Below are positions 27,249-36,487 of a stretch of DNA of 64,000 nucleotides, in pieces. The position numbers and the translations under genes are program-made. Each line of letters opens with the position of its first letter. Position 1 is the stretch's first letter. Below the pieces are notes generated by a model. That model saw only the letters and a list, made by a program, of their open reading frames with translations. It did not search any database and was not told the origin of the DNA. The stretch comes from Gimesia fumaroli (GTDB lineage Bacteria; Planctomycetota; Planctomycetia; Planctomycetales; Planctomycetaceae): assembly GCF_007754425.1 (NCBI RefSeq), contig NZ_CP037452.1:5555164-5619163 (forward strand). The letters are read 5' to 3'.

Positions 27249-28976
27249 TCAAGGAGTGCGCGTCTCAGAATGTTTGTTCTGAGCGAGTTTTTCCTGCGCA
27301 TACTCGGCCAGATCCGAGGTATTTATGCGATTCATGCCGACAGACGTATCGTTCAAATCGGAAAGTAGATGTTCCTGATCGACACTCATCTTTACAGGCA
27401 GTCTGACAGTAAATTTACTCCCGCGACCGAATTCACTCTCCAGAAAGACTTCGCCATCGAGTAACTTTGAAAGTTCGCGAATAATCGAAAGCCCCAGCCC
27501 GGTCCCTTCATAAGAACGGGTTAGCGCGTCTCTTGATTCGGGAGACGATTTTCCCTGACGGAATTTTTCAAAGATGTGCTCCTGCTCATCCAGGGGAATC
27601 CCGATACCGGTATCTTCCACGACCAGTTCCATCATGTCGGGATCATCTTCACAAAGAGTCGCCGCAACGTGAACGCGTCCGCCTTCGGGTGTAAATTTAA
27701 TTGCGTTGGAAATCAGGTTGTTCAGAATCTGCTGAATCTTCACGGAGTCCTGAAAGAGAATCGGAATCTTCGGGTCTATCTCAGAAGTGACTTCGATGTT
27801 TTTCTTATCCGCCAGAGGCAACATCGTGCCGACTCGGCGTTCAATTAGATCGGCAATGGCAATTTCCGTAAGCTGCAGTTCCATCTTGCCGCTCTCGATC
27901 TTGGCGAGATCAAGTACGTCATTGATCTGCGCCAACAGATTTTTGCCGGACATCTGAATGTTGGCGACATATCGTTTCTGTTTTTCATCCAGATCTTTGG
28001 CATTCGCGAGCAGATCACTGAAGCCCAGAATACTGTTGAGCGGCGTGCGCAGCTCGTGACTCATGGTCGCCAGAAACTCGTCTTTCAGTTTATTCATTTC
28101 GTACAGTCGCAGGTTGACCTGGGCCAGTTCATCGACCTTGGTATCCAGGTCGGTATTCACCGTTCGCAATTCTTCCTGCACGGTGACCAGGTGCCGCAAC
28201 ATACGGTTGAACGCATAACTCAGTTCTTCGAATTCATCTCCCGTGCGAATGTCGGCTCTTAAATCGAGATTGCCGTGGGCAATTTCGTCACTGACGTCTT
28301 TTAAGTGCAAAACCGGTTTCACAATCACATATCGTACAATCGCATAAGCGGCTAACATCGCGAGAAAAGCAGTCACGATGGCGGAAGCGAGGTTGATCGC
28401 CTTGTTCCAGTTGAGCGCCTGCTCTACCTTCTGGGAGGGAAAGCGGATATTGACGATCCCGATCAGACCGCCGAGCTGCAAGTTTGGATCATCGTGCAGT
28501 CGATGACAGTCGACACAGGACTCCGAAGCATAGATCGCGCTATAGTACTGAAACCGTCCTTCGGTCTCATCCTGATAAAAAATCTCCGTTTCGCCTTGCT
28601 TAATGCGTTCCAGCGCTTCGTAACCTGCACTGTCGATGGGACGTTCTTTGGAATCGGCATCAGAGGGATTCGGTTTAAAAACCGCCCAACTGTAATCGCC
28701 GAGATCTTTTGATTTCACGGACTGAACAATTTTCTCGATCAGGTCTTTATAGTTCTTATCGTTCTCAGACCACTTCCAGTGCTTTTCCAGAATGATCGGC
28801 GCGACCAGTAAACGGGCAGAGGTAATATTCTGGTCGTCGAGCACCTGATTGTTCAACCAGGTATTCAATGAAAAACTGGCGGTGATCAGCACCATCAAAC
28901 CGCCGCCAAACAGAAAACGACATTTCCGTTCGAGGTTGGTTTCGCCCAACAGTTTTTTGAAAGCACGGTACGACAT
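27249..28976 (-). CDS. c-type-heme sensor histidine kinase (Tll0287-like/DUF3365, HAMP, HisKA, HATPase)
   Basis: A 575-residue transmembrane kinase. Helix 1 (about 23-42) is followed by an extracytoplasmic domain (about 43-190) that holds SCVDCHRLH (C154, C157, H158), a c-type heme site in a DUF3365-like setting. A second helix (about 192-215) leads to HAMP, a coiled coil, the HisKA box ATMSHELRTPLNSILG and an HATPase domain (NNLISNAIKFTPEGG; VEDTGIGIP; GTGLGLSI). Such domains are thought to sense redox state, NO or oxygen. No response regulator is adjacent. The SpoU methyltransferase frame can begin at the stop codon of this gene, so the two are probably co-transcribed. Confidence 0.9.
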   Translation of the reverse strand: MSYRAFKKLLGETNLERKCRFLFGGGLMVLITASFSLNTWLNNQVLDDQNITSARLLVAPIILEKHWKWSENDKNYKDLIEKIVQSVKSKDLGDYSWAVFKPNPSDADSKERPIDSAGYEALERIKQGETEIFYQDETEGRFQYYSAIYASESCVDCHRLHDDPNLQLGGLIGIVNIRFPSQKVEQALNWNKAINLASAIVTAFLAMLAAYAIVRYVIVKPVLHLKDVSDEIAHGNLDLRADIRTGDEFEELSYAFNRMLRHLVTVQEELRTVNTDLDTKVDELAQVNLRLYEMNKLKDEFLATMSHELRTPLNSILGFSDLLANAKDLDEKQKRYVANIQMSGKNLLAQINDVLDLAKIESGKMELQLTEIAIADLIERRVGTMLPLADKKNIEVTSEIDPKIPILFQDSVKIQQILNNLISNAIKFTPEGGRVHVAATLCEDDPDMMELVVEDTGIGIPLDEQEHIFEKFRQGKSSPESRDALTRSYEGTGLGLSIIRELSKLLDGEVFLESEFGRGSKFTVRLPVKMSVDQEHLLSDLNDTSVGMNRINTSDLAEYAQEKLAQNKHSETRTP

Positions 28977-29181
28977 GAAGTTCCATCAACCAATGGATCA
29001 GAGGGAGAGTGGGGACAAGCTCCATTTACCCTTTGATCTTAAGCCATAAGCGTTGGAATAGAAAAGCAAGATTCTGCGAATCTCACTGCAATTCATTGAA
29101 ATTTGTCAGATTCAGCACTGGAGAAGCTACTTCACCAGAATCTCTCTCGTCTCCAGATTACAGTGCCTGGTAAATGAACTC

Positions 29182-30027
29182 TTATTTCGTCGTCTGACAA
29201 CAGGGACAGTAAAACGTAGAACGCTGTGCCTGAACCATGCGCACAATTTCGGCTCCTTTGCAGGAACCGCAGATTTCTCCTTCGCGACTATAGACCCGAT
29301 GTTGATTCTGATAGCTGCCAGATTGATTCAAGGCATTTCGGTATGTGCCATCTCCCAGCGTTGAACCTTCATAACGAATGGCGGTTTTGAGAATCCGTTT
29401 GATGGCTTTATGCATCGTCTGTAATTCTGCATCCGATAATCGATTTGCAGCGCATTCGGGGTGAATTCGACTCACGTGAAGAATTTCGCTGGCATAAAGA
29501 TTTCCGATGCCAGCGACCAGTTTCTGGTCCAATAACGCAACCTTGATCGCACGACTGGTTGCCGCACAACGCTGCTTGAGTTCCTTCAACGTGATCAGCA
29601 ACGCATCCGGGCCGAGTTTGTCGGGCCCTAAGGCGGTCGCTAATTCCGCTTTGCGATACAGTCGCACCGTGCCGAGCCCGCGGCGATCCCAGAACCAGAG
29701 TGAGTGCTGCGATCGCCCTTTTTTCAATCGCCACTCCAGCCGCAAGTGTTCTACATCGGGCGGGTCCGAAAGGAGCATCAGTCCAGTCATTCGGGGCTCA
29801 ATGACGAAGGAACTCTCATTTTCCAGATCCAGGATGATCCGTTTCGCGAATCGCCGGACCGCGATCACCTGTTGCTTTAAAACCCTTGTCCGCATGGTTT
29901 TAAAGCTGGGAGTCATCGTCAGCGGTTTGCAGGAACAGGGGCATTTTCGAAATTCGACGATCTGACGCCCTTCGACCGCCTCGCGGATGCCGCGAACCAT
30001 CGTCTCGACTTCGGGTAGCTCTGGCAC
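29182..30027 (-). CDS. mutM: Formamidopyrimidine-DNA glycosylase (Fpg/MutM)
   Basis: A 281-residue DNA repair glycosylase/AP lyase that removes oxidised purines such as 8-oxoguanine. The N-terminus [12 protein letters not shown] supplies the catalytic Pro1 and Glu2. The [21 protein letters not shown] helix-two-turn-helix is intact. The zinc finger CGSC ... CPCC at the C-terminus is intact and includes the DNA-contacting Arg in [11 protein letters not shown]. The start codon is GTG. Length is normal. It stands alone, with no obvious operon partner within 200 bp. Confidence 0.95.
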   Translation of the reverse strand: MPELPEVETMVRGIREAVEGRQIVEFRKCPCSCKPLTMTPSFKTMRTRVLKQQVIAVRRFAKRIILDLENESSFVIEPRMTGLMLLSDPPDVEHLRLEWRLKKGRSQHSLWFWDRRGLGTVRLYRKAELATALGPDKLGPDALLITLKELKQRCAATSRAIKVALLDQKLVAGIGNLYASEILHVSRIHPECAANRLSDAELQTMHKAIKRILKTAIRYEGSTLGDGTYRNALNQSGSYQNQHRVYSREGEICGSCKGAEIVRMVQAQRSTFYCPCCQTTK

Positions 30028-30292
30028 GAATATTCTCTCTGTATCAATGAAAGGTTTTGGACGGCGTAACAGATTTTGAACGATGTGTTTCTATTCTACT
30101 ACTTGTAACTGTTCTCTGGATCTCGGAGCTGAGCTGAAATAGGAAGGCCAAGAAATTTAAGATTACGCTTGACGTTGGGGCAAAGTTGGACGATCCTAGA
30201 CCTAAAGTCTATAACTTCCCGATCTTGCAGAAAGTATACATACGAACCGCAAGATAGTCCGTTCGTCATAAGTGCCCAATCGGAGAGCGTCC

Positions 30293-32179
30293 ATGCGCCC
30301 TAAAAACCCTCAAGTAGGCTCCAGTGCTGTTTCAGTTCTGGCAACAGTCGCCTGTTTATCTATCGTTCTGGCAGTCACCTATTATCTGGTCAAACCACGA
30401 CCGGCTGTGACTGTAGAAAACACTCCGGAACAAATTCAAGCTCCAGAAGAATCGCCGATTGTTCTGGAAGAACAAGAAACAGTGGCTGTGGTTCCTGAAG
30501 TGCAAACGGAACCTGTCGTCGAAACACCACGCGTCGCTCCTGAAGAACAGGTCGCCGCGCACTTAGAAGCGGGTGAATTCGGTCAGGCAATTGAAGTTGC
30601 TGAAACGGTTGAGAACCTTCACCAACGGACACAACTGTTGCGAATGGTCGTGCAGGCTCAACTGAACTCGGGTGACTTTGTTGCTGCTCTGGGAACCATC
30701 AACCGGATTCCACTGGCAGAAGAACGCACCAAAGCGATGGGCGAACGCACCAAAGCCATGTCAATGGCCGGGGGATCACAGTTAGCAGACTTTACTCAGC
30801 TGATCGAGTTGATTCAGACACAGACATCAGGACTTTGGGAAGACACTGGTGAAGGTGAAGGATCAATCCGACAGTTTGACAGTGGTGTCCGCGTTGATCC
30901 CAATGGCCTGCTGCACCACATCAGTAAACAGGAACTCAACGGTCGACTGGCGGCTCTGGGAATTAAAGCCCGTGAAGCCGACCTGAATCAAAACGTGGCT
31001 CAGAACAGTCAACTGCGTCTCGTTTCGCTGACACGACTGGAAAAAGAAGTCCAGCAGCTGATCGAAGAAGGACGTTCTCCTGTCGAAACCATGAAGATGC
31101 TGGCAGGACTGACGAAAGTCGAATACGTCTTTGTATACCCGGAAGAAAACGAAGTTGTGATTGCAGGTCCGGCAGAAGCCTGGATCTACAATGAGCAGGG
31201 ACTGGCAGTTGGCATTGAAAGCGGCCGCCCTGTCCTGCAGCTGGACGACCTCGTTACCGTACTGCGTACCTTCTCGAACCAGGGTGAAAAGATCTTCGGT
31301 TGCTCTTTTGACCCCCGTGCTGAAGGACTGGCCCGTGTTAAAGAATTCGTCGCTCAGTCCAATGCACGCGGCCCGTTGCGTGCCGGAGCCGGCGTCCGCA
31401 GCTGGACTCGTCAATTGAAAGAAAAGTTGGGCGTGCAGGACATTACACTGTACGGTGTTCCCGATACTTCACGTGTGGCCCGCGTTCTGATCGAAGCCGA
31501 CTACCGCATGAAGCTGATCGGCATTGGAAAAATGGATGCTGGCGAAAATATCCCGAGCTACTTTGACCTGCTGGCAAAAGAGGACAACAAAGGCACACAA
31601 AACCTGGAAGCACTCCGCTGGTGGTTGACCATGAAGTACGACTCCGTACTGCACAACGCCGAACGGACCGCGTATCAGGTGGTTGGTTCCTCCGTTCTGT
31701 GTCAGTCTGAAAATCAGATCGTGACCAAAGAAGGGCAACGGCTGCAAACCGGTCAGGCAGAAAAGCTGAACCGGGAATTCGCTGCCAATTTCACCAAACA
31801 CTATCAGGAACTGGCACAACAGGATCTGGTATATGCCGACCTGCAGAACATTTTTGACCTGGCTCTCGTGGCTGCTCTGATGCGAAACGAACAACTGGCT
31901 GACCGTGCCAGCTGGGAAATGACGGCATTTGCCGCCAACGGTGCTTATCATCCCGCCGAGTTCGAACCGGCTCACACCGTTGACACCGTTGTGAATCACC
32001 GGGTATTCAACGGTAAAGATGTTGTCGTTCAGGTCGCAGGCGGCGTTCGCGTCGACACGGGTTCTGTTGTCAAAAACCAGAACAATCTGAAAGTCTCACA
32101 GGAAGTCGGAGCCGTCTCCGCTCAATCCAAAGCCCCTGCATTGCCCGTAGGTCGCTGGTGGTGGGATCTGGCTAACTAA
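30293..32179 (+). CDS. Membrane-anchored DUF1598-type planctomycete protein
   Basis: A 628-residue protein (from ATG 30293, chosen because GGAG lies 7 bp upstream; GTG 30272 is the alternative). A membrane anchor near the N-terminus (SAVSVLATVACLSIVLAVTYYLV) is followed by an acidic Pro/Glu linker (about 35-85). The large domain contains VEYVFVYPEENEVVIAGPAE, VLQLDDLVTVLRTF and ARVLIEADYRMKLIGIG, which I associate with planctomycete DUF1598 proteins of unknown function. The C-terminal part is Gln/Ala-rich and helical. No catalytic motif is evident. A strong terminator follows. Codon use and spacing look normal for the region. Confidence 0.75.
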   Translation: MRPKNPQVGSSAVSVLATVACLSIVLAVTYYLVKPRPAVTVENTPEQIQAPEESPIVLEEQETVAVVPEVQTEPVVETPRVAPEEQVAAHLEAGEFGQAIEVAETVENLHQRTQLLRMVVQAQLNSGDFVAALGTINRIPLAEERTKAMGERTKAMSMAGGSQLADFTQLIELIQTQTSGLWEDTGEGEGSIRQFDSGVRVDPNGLLHHISKQELNGRLAALGIKAREADLNQNVAQNSQLRLVSLTRLEKEVQQLIEEGRSPVETMKMLAGLTKVEYVFVYPEENEVVIAGPAEAWIYNEQGLAVGIESGRPVLQLDDLVTVLRTFSNQGEKIFGCSFDPRAEGLARVKEFVAQSNARGPLRAGAGVRSWTRQLKEKLGVQDITLYGVPDTSRVARVLIEADYRMKLIGIGKMDAGENIPSYFDLLAKEDNKGTQNLEALRWWLTMKYDSVLHNAERTAYQVVGSSVLCQSENQIVTKEGQRLQTGQAEKLNREFAANFTKHYQELAQQDLVYADLQNIFDLALVAALMRNEQLADRASWEMTAFAANGAYHPAEFEPAHTVDTVVNHRVFNGKDVVVQVAGGVRVDTGSVVKNQNNLKVSQEVGAVSAQSKAPALPVGRWWWDLAN

Positions 32180-32208
32180 TATCCTGATTGAATTCTATCA
32201 GACGACAT

Positions 32209-32250
32209 AAAAAAACCGCGGCCCGTTCATCAGGCCGCGGTTTTTATTTT
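32209..32250. terminator. Strong bidirectional rho-independent terminator
   Basis: A perfect 8-bp GC stem ccgcggcc (32216-32223) / ggccgcgg (32233-32240) is flanked by A-run on the left and T-run on the right. It can therefore serve both the DUF1598 gene (+) and the convergent sulfatase (-). Confidence 0.9.
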
Positions 32251-32270
32251 TGACTGCCGGAAACACAACT

Positions 32271-33689
32271 CTATTTCACATAACCTTTGATGCCGATGGG
32301 CTTCAAGTTTTGAGGAAAATCACGCGGCTCTGTATGAGCCTGCTGCATGACTTTGGTCAACTCTTTGACCTTTTCTGGATGCTGTTTGGCAAGATTCTTC
32401 GTTTCACCAATGTCCTTACCCAGATCATACAGTTCGACCGGCTGATTCATGCGATTCTGTACCACTTTCCAGTCGCCCCTCCGCAGGGCACGCGAACGGA
32501 TTTTATCCTTCGTGTATTCCCAGTAGAGATATTTCTGTTTCTCCTGTGTCCCTTTCCCCAGCAGCGTCGGCAAAAACGAAATGCCATCGATGTCAACGCC
32601 TTCCGGCACTTTGGTCCCTGCCACTTGTGCGAAGGTGGGCAAAATATCCCAGAAGCCGATCTGCAGGTCGGACGTTGTTCCCGGTTTGATCTTCCCCGGC
32701 CAACTGGCGATGAACGGCACCCGCAGACCCCCTTCGTACATCGTTCCTTTATGACCGCGAAGTGGTGCATTCCCGTTAAAGAAATCGGTCATTTCTTTCC
32801 AGGTTCCCCCCTGCCCGCCGTTGTCAGAGGTGAAGATGATCAAGGTATTGTCACGAATGCCCAGTTCTTCCAGCATCGCGACGAGTTCGCCTACATTATC
32901 ATCCAGACGTGAAACCATACCGGCAAAGGTCGTCAGGCCGTCTTCCGAGCCGATATAGCCGGGACGCGGGTCCAGAATCTGCTTCTTAGGAAACTTCCCG
33001 CGATAGGGACGCTCGGACTCTTCCGGCACTACCAGTTCGACGTGCGGAATGATGTAAGGCAGGTAAGCGAAGAAAGGCTGTGATTGATTTTCGCGAATGA
33101 AATTCATCGCATCTTCGTGCAACAGGTCGTTGATATAGGTGCCCCGCTGATTATTTTCGTTTTCCGGCAGCATCCGTTTTTCATTGTTGTGCCAGATCCA
33201 GAAGGGATAATAAAAGTGAGCATGTACCTGAAGTAATTGGCCGGTGAAGGTATCAAAGCCCTTCTTCAAAGGCTGTCCAGACGTTCCTGCATAACCCAGG
33301 CCCCACTTGCCGAACATGCCCGTTGCATAGCCGGCTGCTTTCAACACTTCGGCTACGGTTTTGTCTTCTTCATACAACAGCTGATTTAGATCGTTGGCAC
33401 GAACGGCGGTATGCCCCGTGTGTTGCCCCGTCATCAACACACTCCGCGAAGGCTGACACACCATACAACCTGCATATGCCTGTGTGAACTTCATCCCGTC
33501 TGCAGCCAGCTTGTCGATGTGCGGCGTTTTGATTTTTGTTTGACCATAGCAACCGAGCTCGGCATAACCGAGATCATCTGCCATGATAAAAATGATATTG
33601 GGTTTTTGTTCTGCCGCCTCGGAGACCGGGGAAAAATACCCAGTCAGACAACACAACAATGTTGAAAGAAAAACAAATCGCAAAAGCAT
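32271..33689 (-). CDS. Secreted sulfatase (arylsulfatase A-like)
   Basis: A 472-residue sulfatase with signal peptide (about 1-25), the metal motif NIIFIMADDLGYAELGCYGQ and a canonical formylglycine site CQPSRSVLMTGQ. GKWGLGY, FFAYLPYIIPHVEL, IFTSDNGGQGG and the C-terminal WKVVQNRMNQPVELYDLGKD are present, so all core regions are intact. Expected to act on sulfated polysaccharide or arylsulfate in the periplasm or outside. A GGAAAGG ribosome-binding site precedes the ATG. It differs from the first sulfatase both in length and in having the normal CxPSR motif. Its substrate is not known. Confidence 0.94.
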   Translation of the reverse strand: MLLRFVFLSTLLCCLTGYFSPVSEAAEQKPNIIFIMADDLGYAELGCYGQTKIKTPHIDKLAADGMKFTQAYAGCMVCQPSRSVLMTGQHTGHTAVRANDLNQLLYEEDKTVAEVLKAAGYATGMFGKWGLGYAGTSGQPLKKGFDTFTGQLLQVHAHFYYPFWIWHNNEKRMLPENENNQRGTYINDLLHEDAMNFIRENQSQPFFAYLPYIIPHVELVVPEESERPYRGKFPKKQILDPRPGYIGSEDGLTTFAGMVSRLDDNVGELVAMLEELGIRDNTLIIFTSDNGGQGGTWKEMTDFFNGNAPLRGHKGTMYEGGLRVPFIASWPGKIKPGTTSDLQIGFWDILPTFAQVAGTKVPEGVDIDGISFLPTLLGKGTQEKQKYLYWEYTKDKIRSRALRRGDWKVVQNRMNQPVELYDLGKDIGETKNLAKQHPEKVKELTKVMQQAHTEPRDFPQNLKPIGIKGYVK

Positions 33690-34087
33690 ATGCCAGAACC
33701 TTTCCTGTTTTGTGTTTGAGTCGCTTTTTGAAATATTTACACGCGGATCATGTTTTCAGAAATCATTTTTAAAAAACGTTTTATATTGGGGTTGACCGAA
33801 TCGGATTGAAAATTTATTCTCCCCGCACCATCAGCAATCACGCTGATTGACAAACTTCGAAAACACAATTCCTGATAACATCACACCTCAGATTGACAGT
33901 TATCAATTCCTTTTTCAACCTTCAAGCAAATACCGGTGTCCGTTGAGCGATTTTATTCTCTCAATGGAAAGATCGAATGCCCAAAGCACGGAAGCTGCGG
34001 CATCGATCTTTTTGAAGCTGTCAAAGCAATCTGTCAGCTGTCTCGAATCAATCAAGACACAGAAAATATAAGAGCGAACAATCGCCT

Positions 34088-34140
34088 CCCGGAAGTAGTA
34101 CAAGTCCTTCCCCCCCCTGGGCTACTGCTTCCGGGAATTT
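34088..34140. terminator. Hairpin with T-tract, possible terminator
   Basis: Arms cccggaagtag (34088-34098) and ctactgcttccggg (34122-34135) pair with one bulged base; AATTTTT follows on the plus strand. It lies downstream of glgC on the minus strand, where the trailing run is weaker, so it may instead stop plus-strand transcripts. Confidence 0.45.
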
Positions 34141-34157
34141 TTATGCGCACTGCCTGA

Positions 34158-34188
34158 CGGAAGCATCTCGATTAATGAGATGCTTCCG
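34158..34188 (-). terminator. 12-bp perfect hairpin after glgC
   Basis: Arms cggaagcatctc (34158-34169) and gagatgcttccg (34177-34188) pair perfectly around a 7-nt loop, 18 bp beyond the glgC stop. There is no clean U tract, so intrinsic termination is uncertain; RNA 3'-end protection is the alternative. Confidence 0.5.
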
Positions 34189-34206
34189 CGGCATTCTTTG
34201 AGGGGA

Positions 34207-35442
34207 TTAACCTTCGCCGGGAAATCCATCCATCTTGCCGATGACAACGATACCCGATTCTGAAACGGTAAATCCACGGCGTTTGTCCTGCTCCAGGTCA
34301 TAGCCGATTTCGCAATTTTTGGGGATCGAAACCCCTTTATCGATAATCGCGTTCCGAATTTTGGCATGGCGGCCGACATTCACACCGGAGAACAAAATCG
34401 AATTATCGACTTCCGCCCAACTATTGACGCGCACGTTGGTCGAAATGATCGACTGACTGACGCGGCCCCCCGAGATAATCGAACCCGGACAGACCGTACT
34501 GTCTACCGCCTGCCCCACACGAGGCTTGGAACCTTCACTCTGGGCAAACACGAACTTCGGAGGTGGTTCCGGCGGTTGATAAGATCGAATCGGCCAAGTG
34601 TTATCGTACAGGTTTAATTGCGGGTGTACCGAGACCAGGTCCATATTCGCCTCGTAAAAGGCGTCAATCGTTCCCACATCCCGCCAGTAATGCCCGTCCC
34701 CCGTATTTTTATCCTGAAAGGGATACGCGCGGATGAGATGATCATCGATGATGGAAGGAATAATATTCTTGCCGAAATCGTGCGAACTGTCTAACTGCGT
34801 CGCATCATAACACAAACGCTCAAACAGAAAATTCGTGTTGAAGACATAGATGCCCATCGAAGCCAGACTTTTATCAGGGTGATTGGGCATCGGTGCGGGT
34901 GAAGCCGGTTTTTCTTCAAACTTGACCACGCGCATATCCTCGTCAACGCCCATCACGCCGAACTGGGTTGCTTCGGTCCGATCGACGGGGATACAGCCGA
35001 TCGTGACTTCTGCGCCGGATTCCTTATGATCCCGAATCAGTTTCGAGTAATCCATCTTGTAGATGTGATCGCCGGAGAGAATCAAAATATGTTCTGAACG
35101 AGCACGTTCGATGGTGTAAATATTCTGGTAAACCGCATCCGCGGTTCCCTGATACCACTGCTCATCAATCCGCTGTTGCGGCGGCAGCACGTCAACGAAT
35201 TCATTGAGCTCCCGGCAGAGAAACCGCCAGCCCAGATTGATATGGCGATCCAGGCTGGCTGCTTTATATTGCGTCAGAATCAGAATCCGACGTAAACCAC
35301 TGTTAATACAGTTGGAAAGAGTAAAATCGATAATCCGATATCCGCCTCCAAACGGAACCGCAGGCTTCGCCCGATCCCGGGTGAGGGGCTCCAGTCGCGT
35401 TCCTTTACCGCCGGCCAGAACCAAAGCCAAAACATTTCGCAT
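34207..35442 (-). CDS. glgC: Glucose-1-phosphate adenylyltransferase (ADP-glucose pyrophosphorylase)
   Basis: Makes ADP-glucose from glucose-1-phosphate and ATP, the committed step of glycogen synthesis. From ATG 35442 (411 residues) it has LVLAGGKGTRLEPLTRDRAKPAVPFGG, the WYQGTADAVYQN segment, SGDHIYKMDY, the sugar-phosphate site VKFEEKP and HYWRDVGTIDAFYEANMDL. The C-terminal left-handed beta-helix (about 290-411) ends in the typical VVIGKMDG. I chose 35442 because a GGGAGGGAG ribosome-binding stretch lies just upstream; a longer frame begins at 35505 but adds an unrelated N-terminus. It works with glgA at 17738, though the genes are 15 kb apart. Confidence 0.95.
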   Translation of the reverse strand: MRNVLALVLAGGKGTRLEPLTRDRAKPAVPFGGGYRIIDFTLSNCINSGLRRILILTQYKAASLDRHINLGWRFLCRELNEFVDVLPPQQRIDEQWYQGTADAVYQNIYTIERARSEHILILSGDHIYKMDYSKLIRDHKESGAEVTIGCIPVDRTEATQFGVMGVDEDMRVVKFEEKPASPAPMPNHPDKSLASMGIYVFNTNFLFERLCYDATQLDSSHDFGKNIIPSIIDDHLIRAYPFQDKNTGDGHYWRDVGTIDAFYEANMDLVSVHPQLNLYDNTWPIRSYQPPEPPPKFVFAQSEGSKPRVGQAVDSTVCPGSIISGGRVSQSIISTNVRVNSWAEVDNSILFSGVNVGRHAKIRNAIIDKGVSIPKNCEIGYDLEQDKRRGFTVSESGIVVIGKMDGFPGEG

Positions 35443-35772
35443 TCTTGCTCCCTCCCTAAATATGGAACACGATCTCAGCGGACGAATTCCATTATCCGCG
35501 ATCACGTTTCGTAAATAAATAACGTATGATCTCTATGTTGTAGCATGCTCCGACGATGAAAGGAATTCTAAAAAATCTCCGATTTGATGAACTTGGCTTT
35601 TCTTATGAAAAAAACAGGATCGAAGCCAGAGTGATTTTACCCAAAGCAGGTTTTCATTTTTGCAAATTCATGAACTTCACATTGTTTTGATCGTTCTAGC
35701 TTCTCTCCGCGAATTGATCGATTTATAATCCGAGGTGTTACCCTCTCACCTTAGCTTCCGGAGAACGCAGCC
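35443..35772. other. 330-bp divergent intergenic region (glgC / methyltransferase)
   Basis: Contains the promoters of both flanking genes by position. AT-rich stretches occur at about 35515-35600 and 35640-35730. I see no gene and no strong hairpin. Confidence 0.5.
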
Positions 35773-36435
35773 ATGAGTAATTCAGATGAAAAACTCACCA
35801 AGTCTTTTTACGATCGCATCAGCCATTCCTATGACATGATCGCCGACTCTAACGAGCATGTCGCCCGCGAAAAAGGGCTGAAAGCGCTGGCCATTTCCGC
35901 AGGGGAAACCGTACTGGAAATCGGCTACGGCACCGGTCACTCACTGGTAACGCTGGCGGAAGCGGTGGGAGAATCGGGCAAGGTTTATGGCGTCGACATC
36001 TCGGACGGGATGAAAAAAGTCTCTGAAAAACGAGTCGCGGAAGCGGGGCTCGCCGATCGTGTCGAACTGTCTGTCGCCAATACGCCGCCACTCCCGTTCG
36101 ACGAGAACACGTTTGATGTGGTCAGCATGAGCTTTACGCTGGAGCTGTTCCCGCTGGAGACGATTCCCGAAGTGCTTAAGGAAATCAGACGCGTATTAAA
36201 GCCGAACGGACGACTGGGCGTGGTTTCCATGGCGCTGCCTAAAGAGGGAGACAATGACAGCTTCCTGGAGAAAACTTACAAATGGATGCACCAGCACTTC
36301 CCGCATATTGTCGACTGCCAGCCCATCAATGCCGTCGGTTTACTGAAAGACGCCGGCTTTGAGATCAAGTCGGAACAGACGCTGGATATCTGGACCATGC
36401 CTGTAGCGGCTCTGGTCGGGCAATCACCAGACTGA
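35773..36435 (+). CDS. Class I SAM-dependent methyltransferase (UbiE/Methyltransf_11 type)
   Basis: A 220-residue Rossmann-fold methyltransferase. Motif I is VLEIGYGTGHSLV (about 48-60); the acidic residue after beta-2 is in VYGVDIS; motif IV is FDVVSMSFTLELFP; motif VI is EIRRVLKPNGRLGVVSM. The N-terminal FYDRISHSYDMIAD resembles UbiE/ubiquinone-type enzymes, but the substrate cannot be assigned. A CTTCCGGAGAAC leader gives a GGAG ribosome-binding site. An APC-type permease follows 52 bp downstream in the same direction, so the two may share a transcript. Confidence 0.88.
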   Translation: MSNSDEKLTKSFYDRISHSYDMIADSNEHVAREKGLKALAISAGETVLEIGYGTGHSLVTLAEAVGESGKVYGVDISDGMKKVSEKRVAEAGLADRVELSVANTPPLPFDENTFDVVSMSFTLELFPLETIPEVLKEIRRVLKPNGRLGVVSMALPKEGDNDSFLEKTYKWMHQHFPHIVDCQPINAVGLLKDAGFEIKSEQTLDIWTMPVAALVGQSPD

Positions 36436-36487
36436 TCCGGAGTAGCACTTCTTTTCAGAATCAGCCTTTTCGGGAACCCGACAATCT

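Larger units (their letters stand above)
33690..34206. other. 517-bp intergenic region downstream of glgC and upstream of sulfatase 2
   Basis: Between the glgC stop and the sulfatase start (both minus strand). Its lower-coordinate part (33690-33800) is AT-rich and is where a sulfatase promoter would lie. Two hairpins at 34088-34188 follow glgC and are listed separately. No gene is supported. Confidence 0.5.

Noticed and set aside
33847..34157. Small frames downstream of glgC
   Set aside because: They overlap hairpins and lack start signals; composition is that of non-coding DNA.
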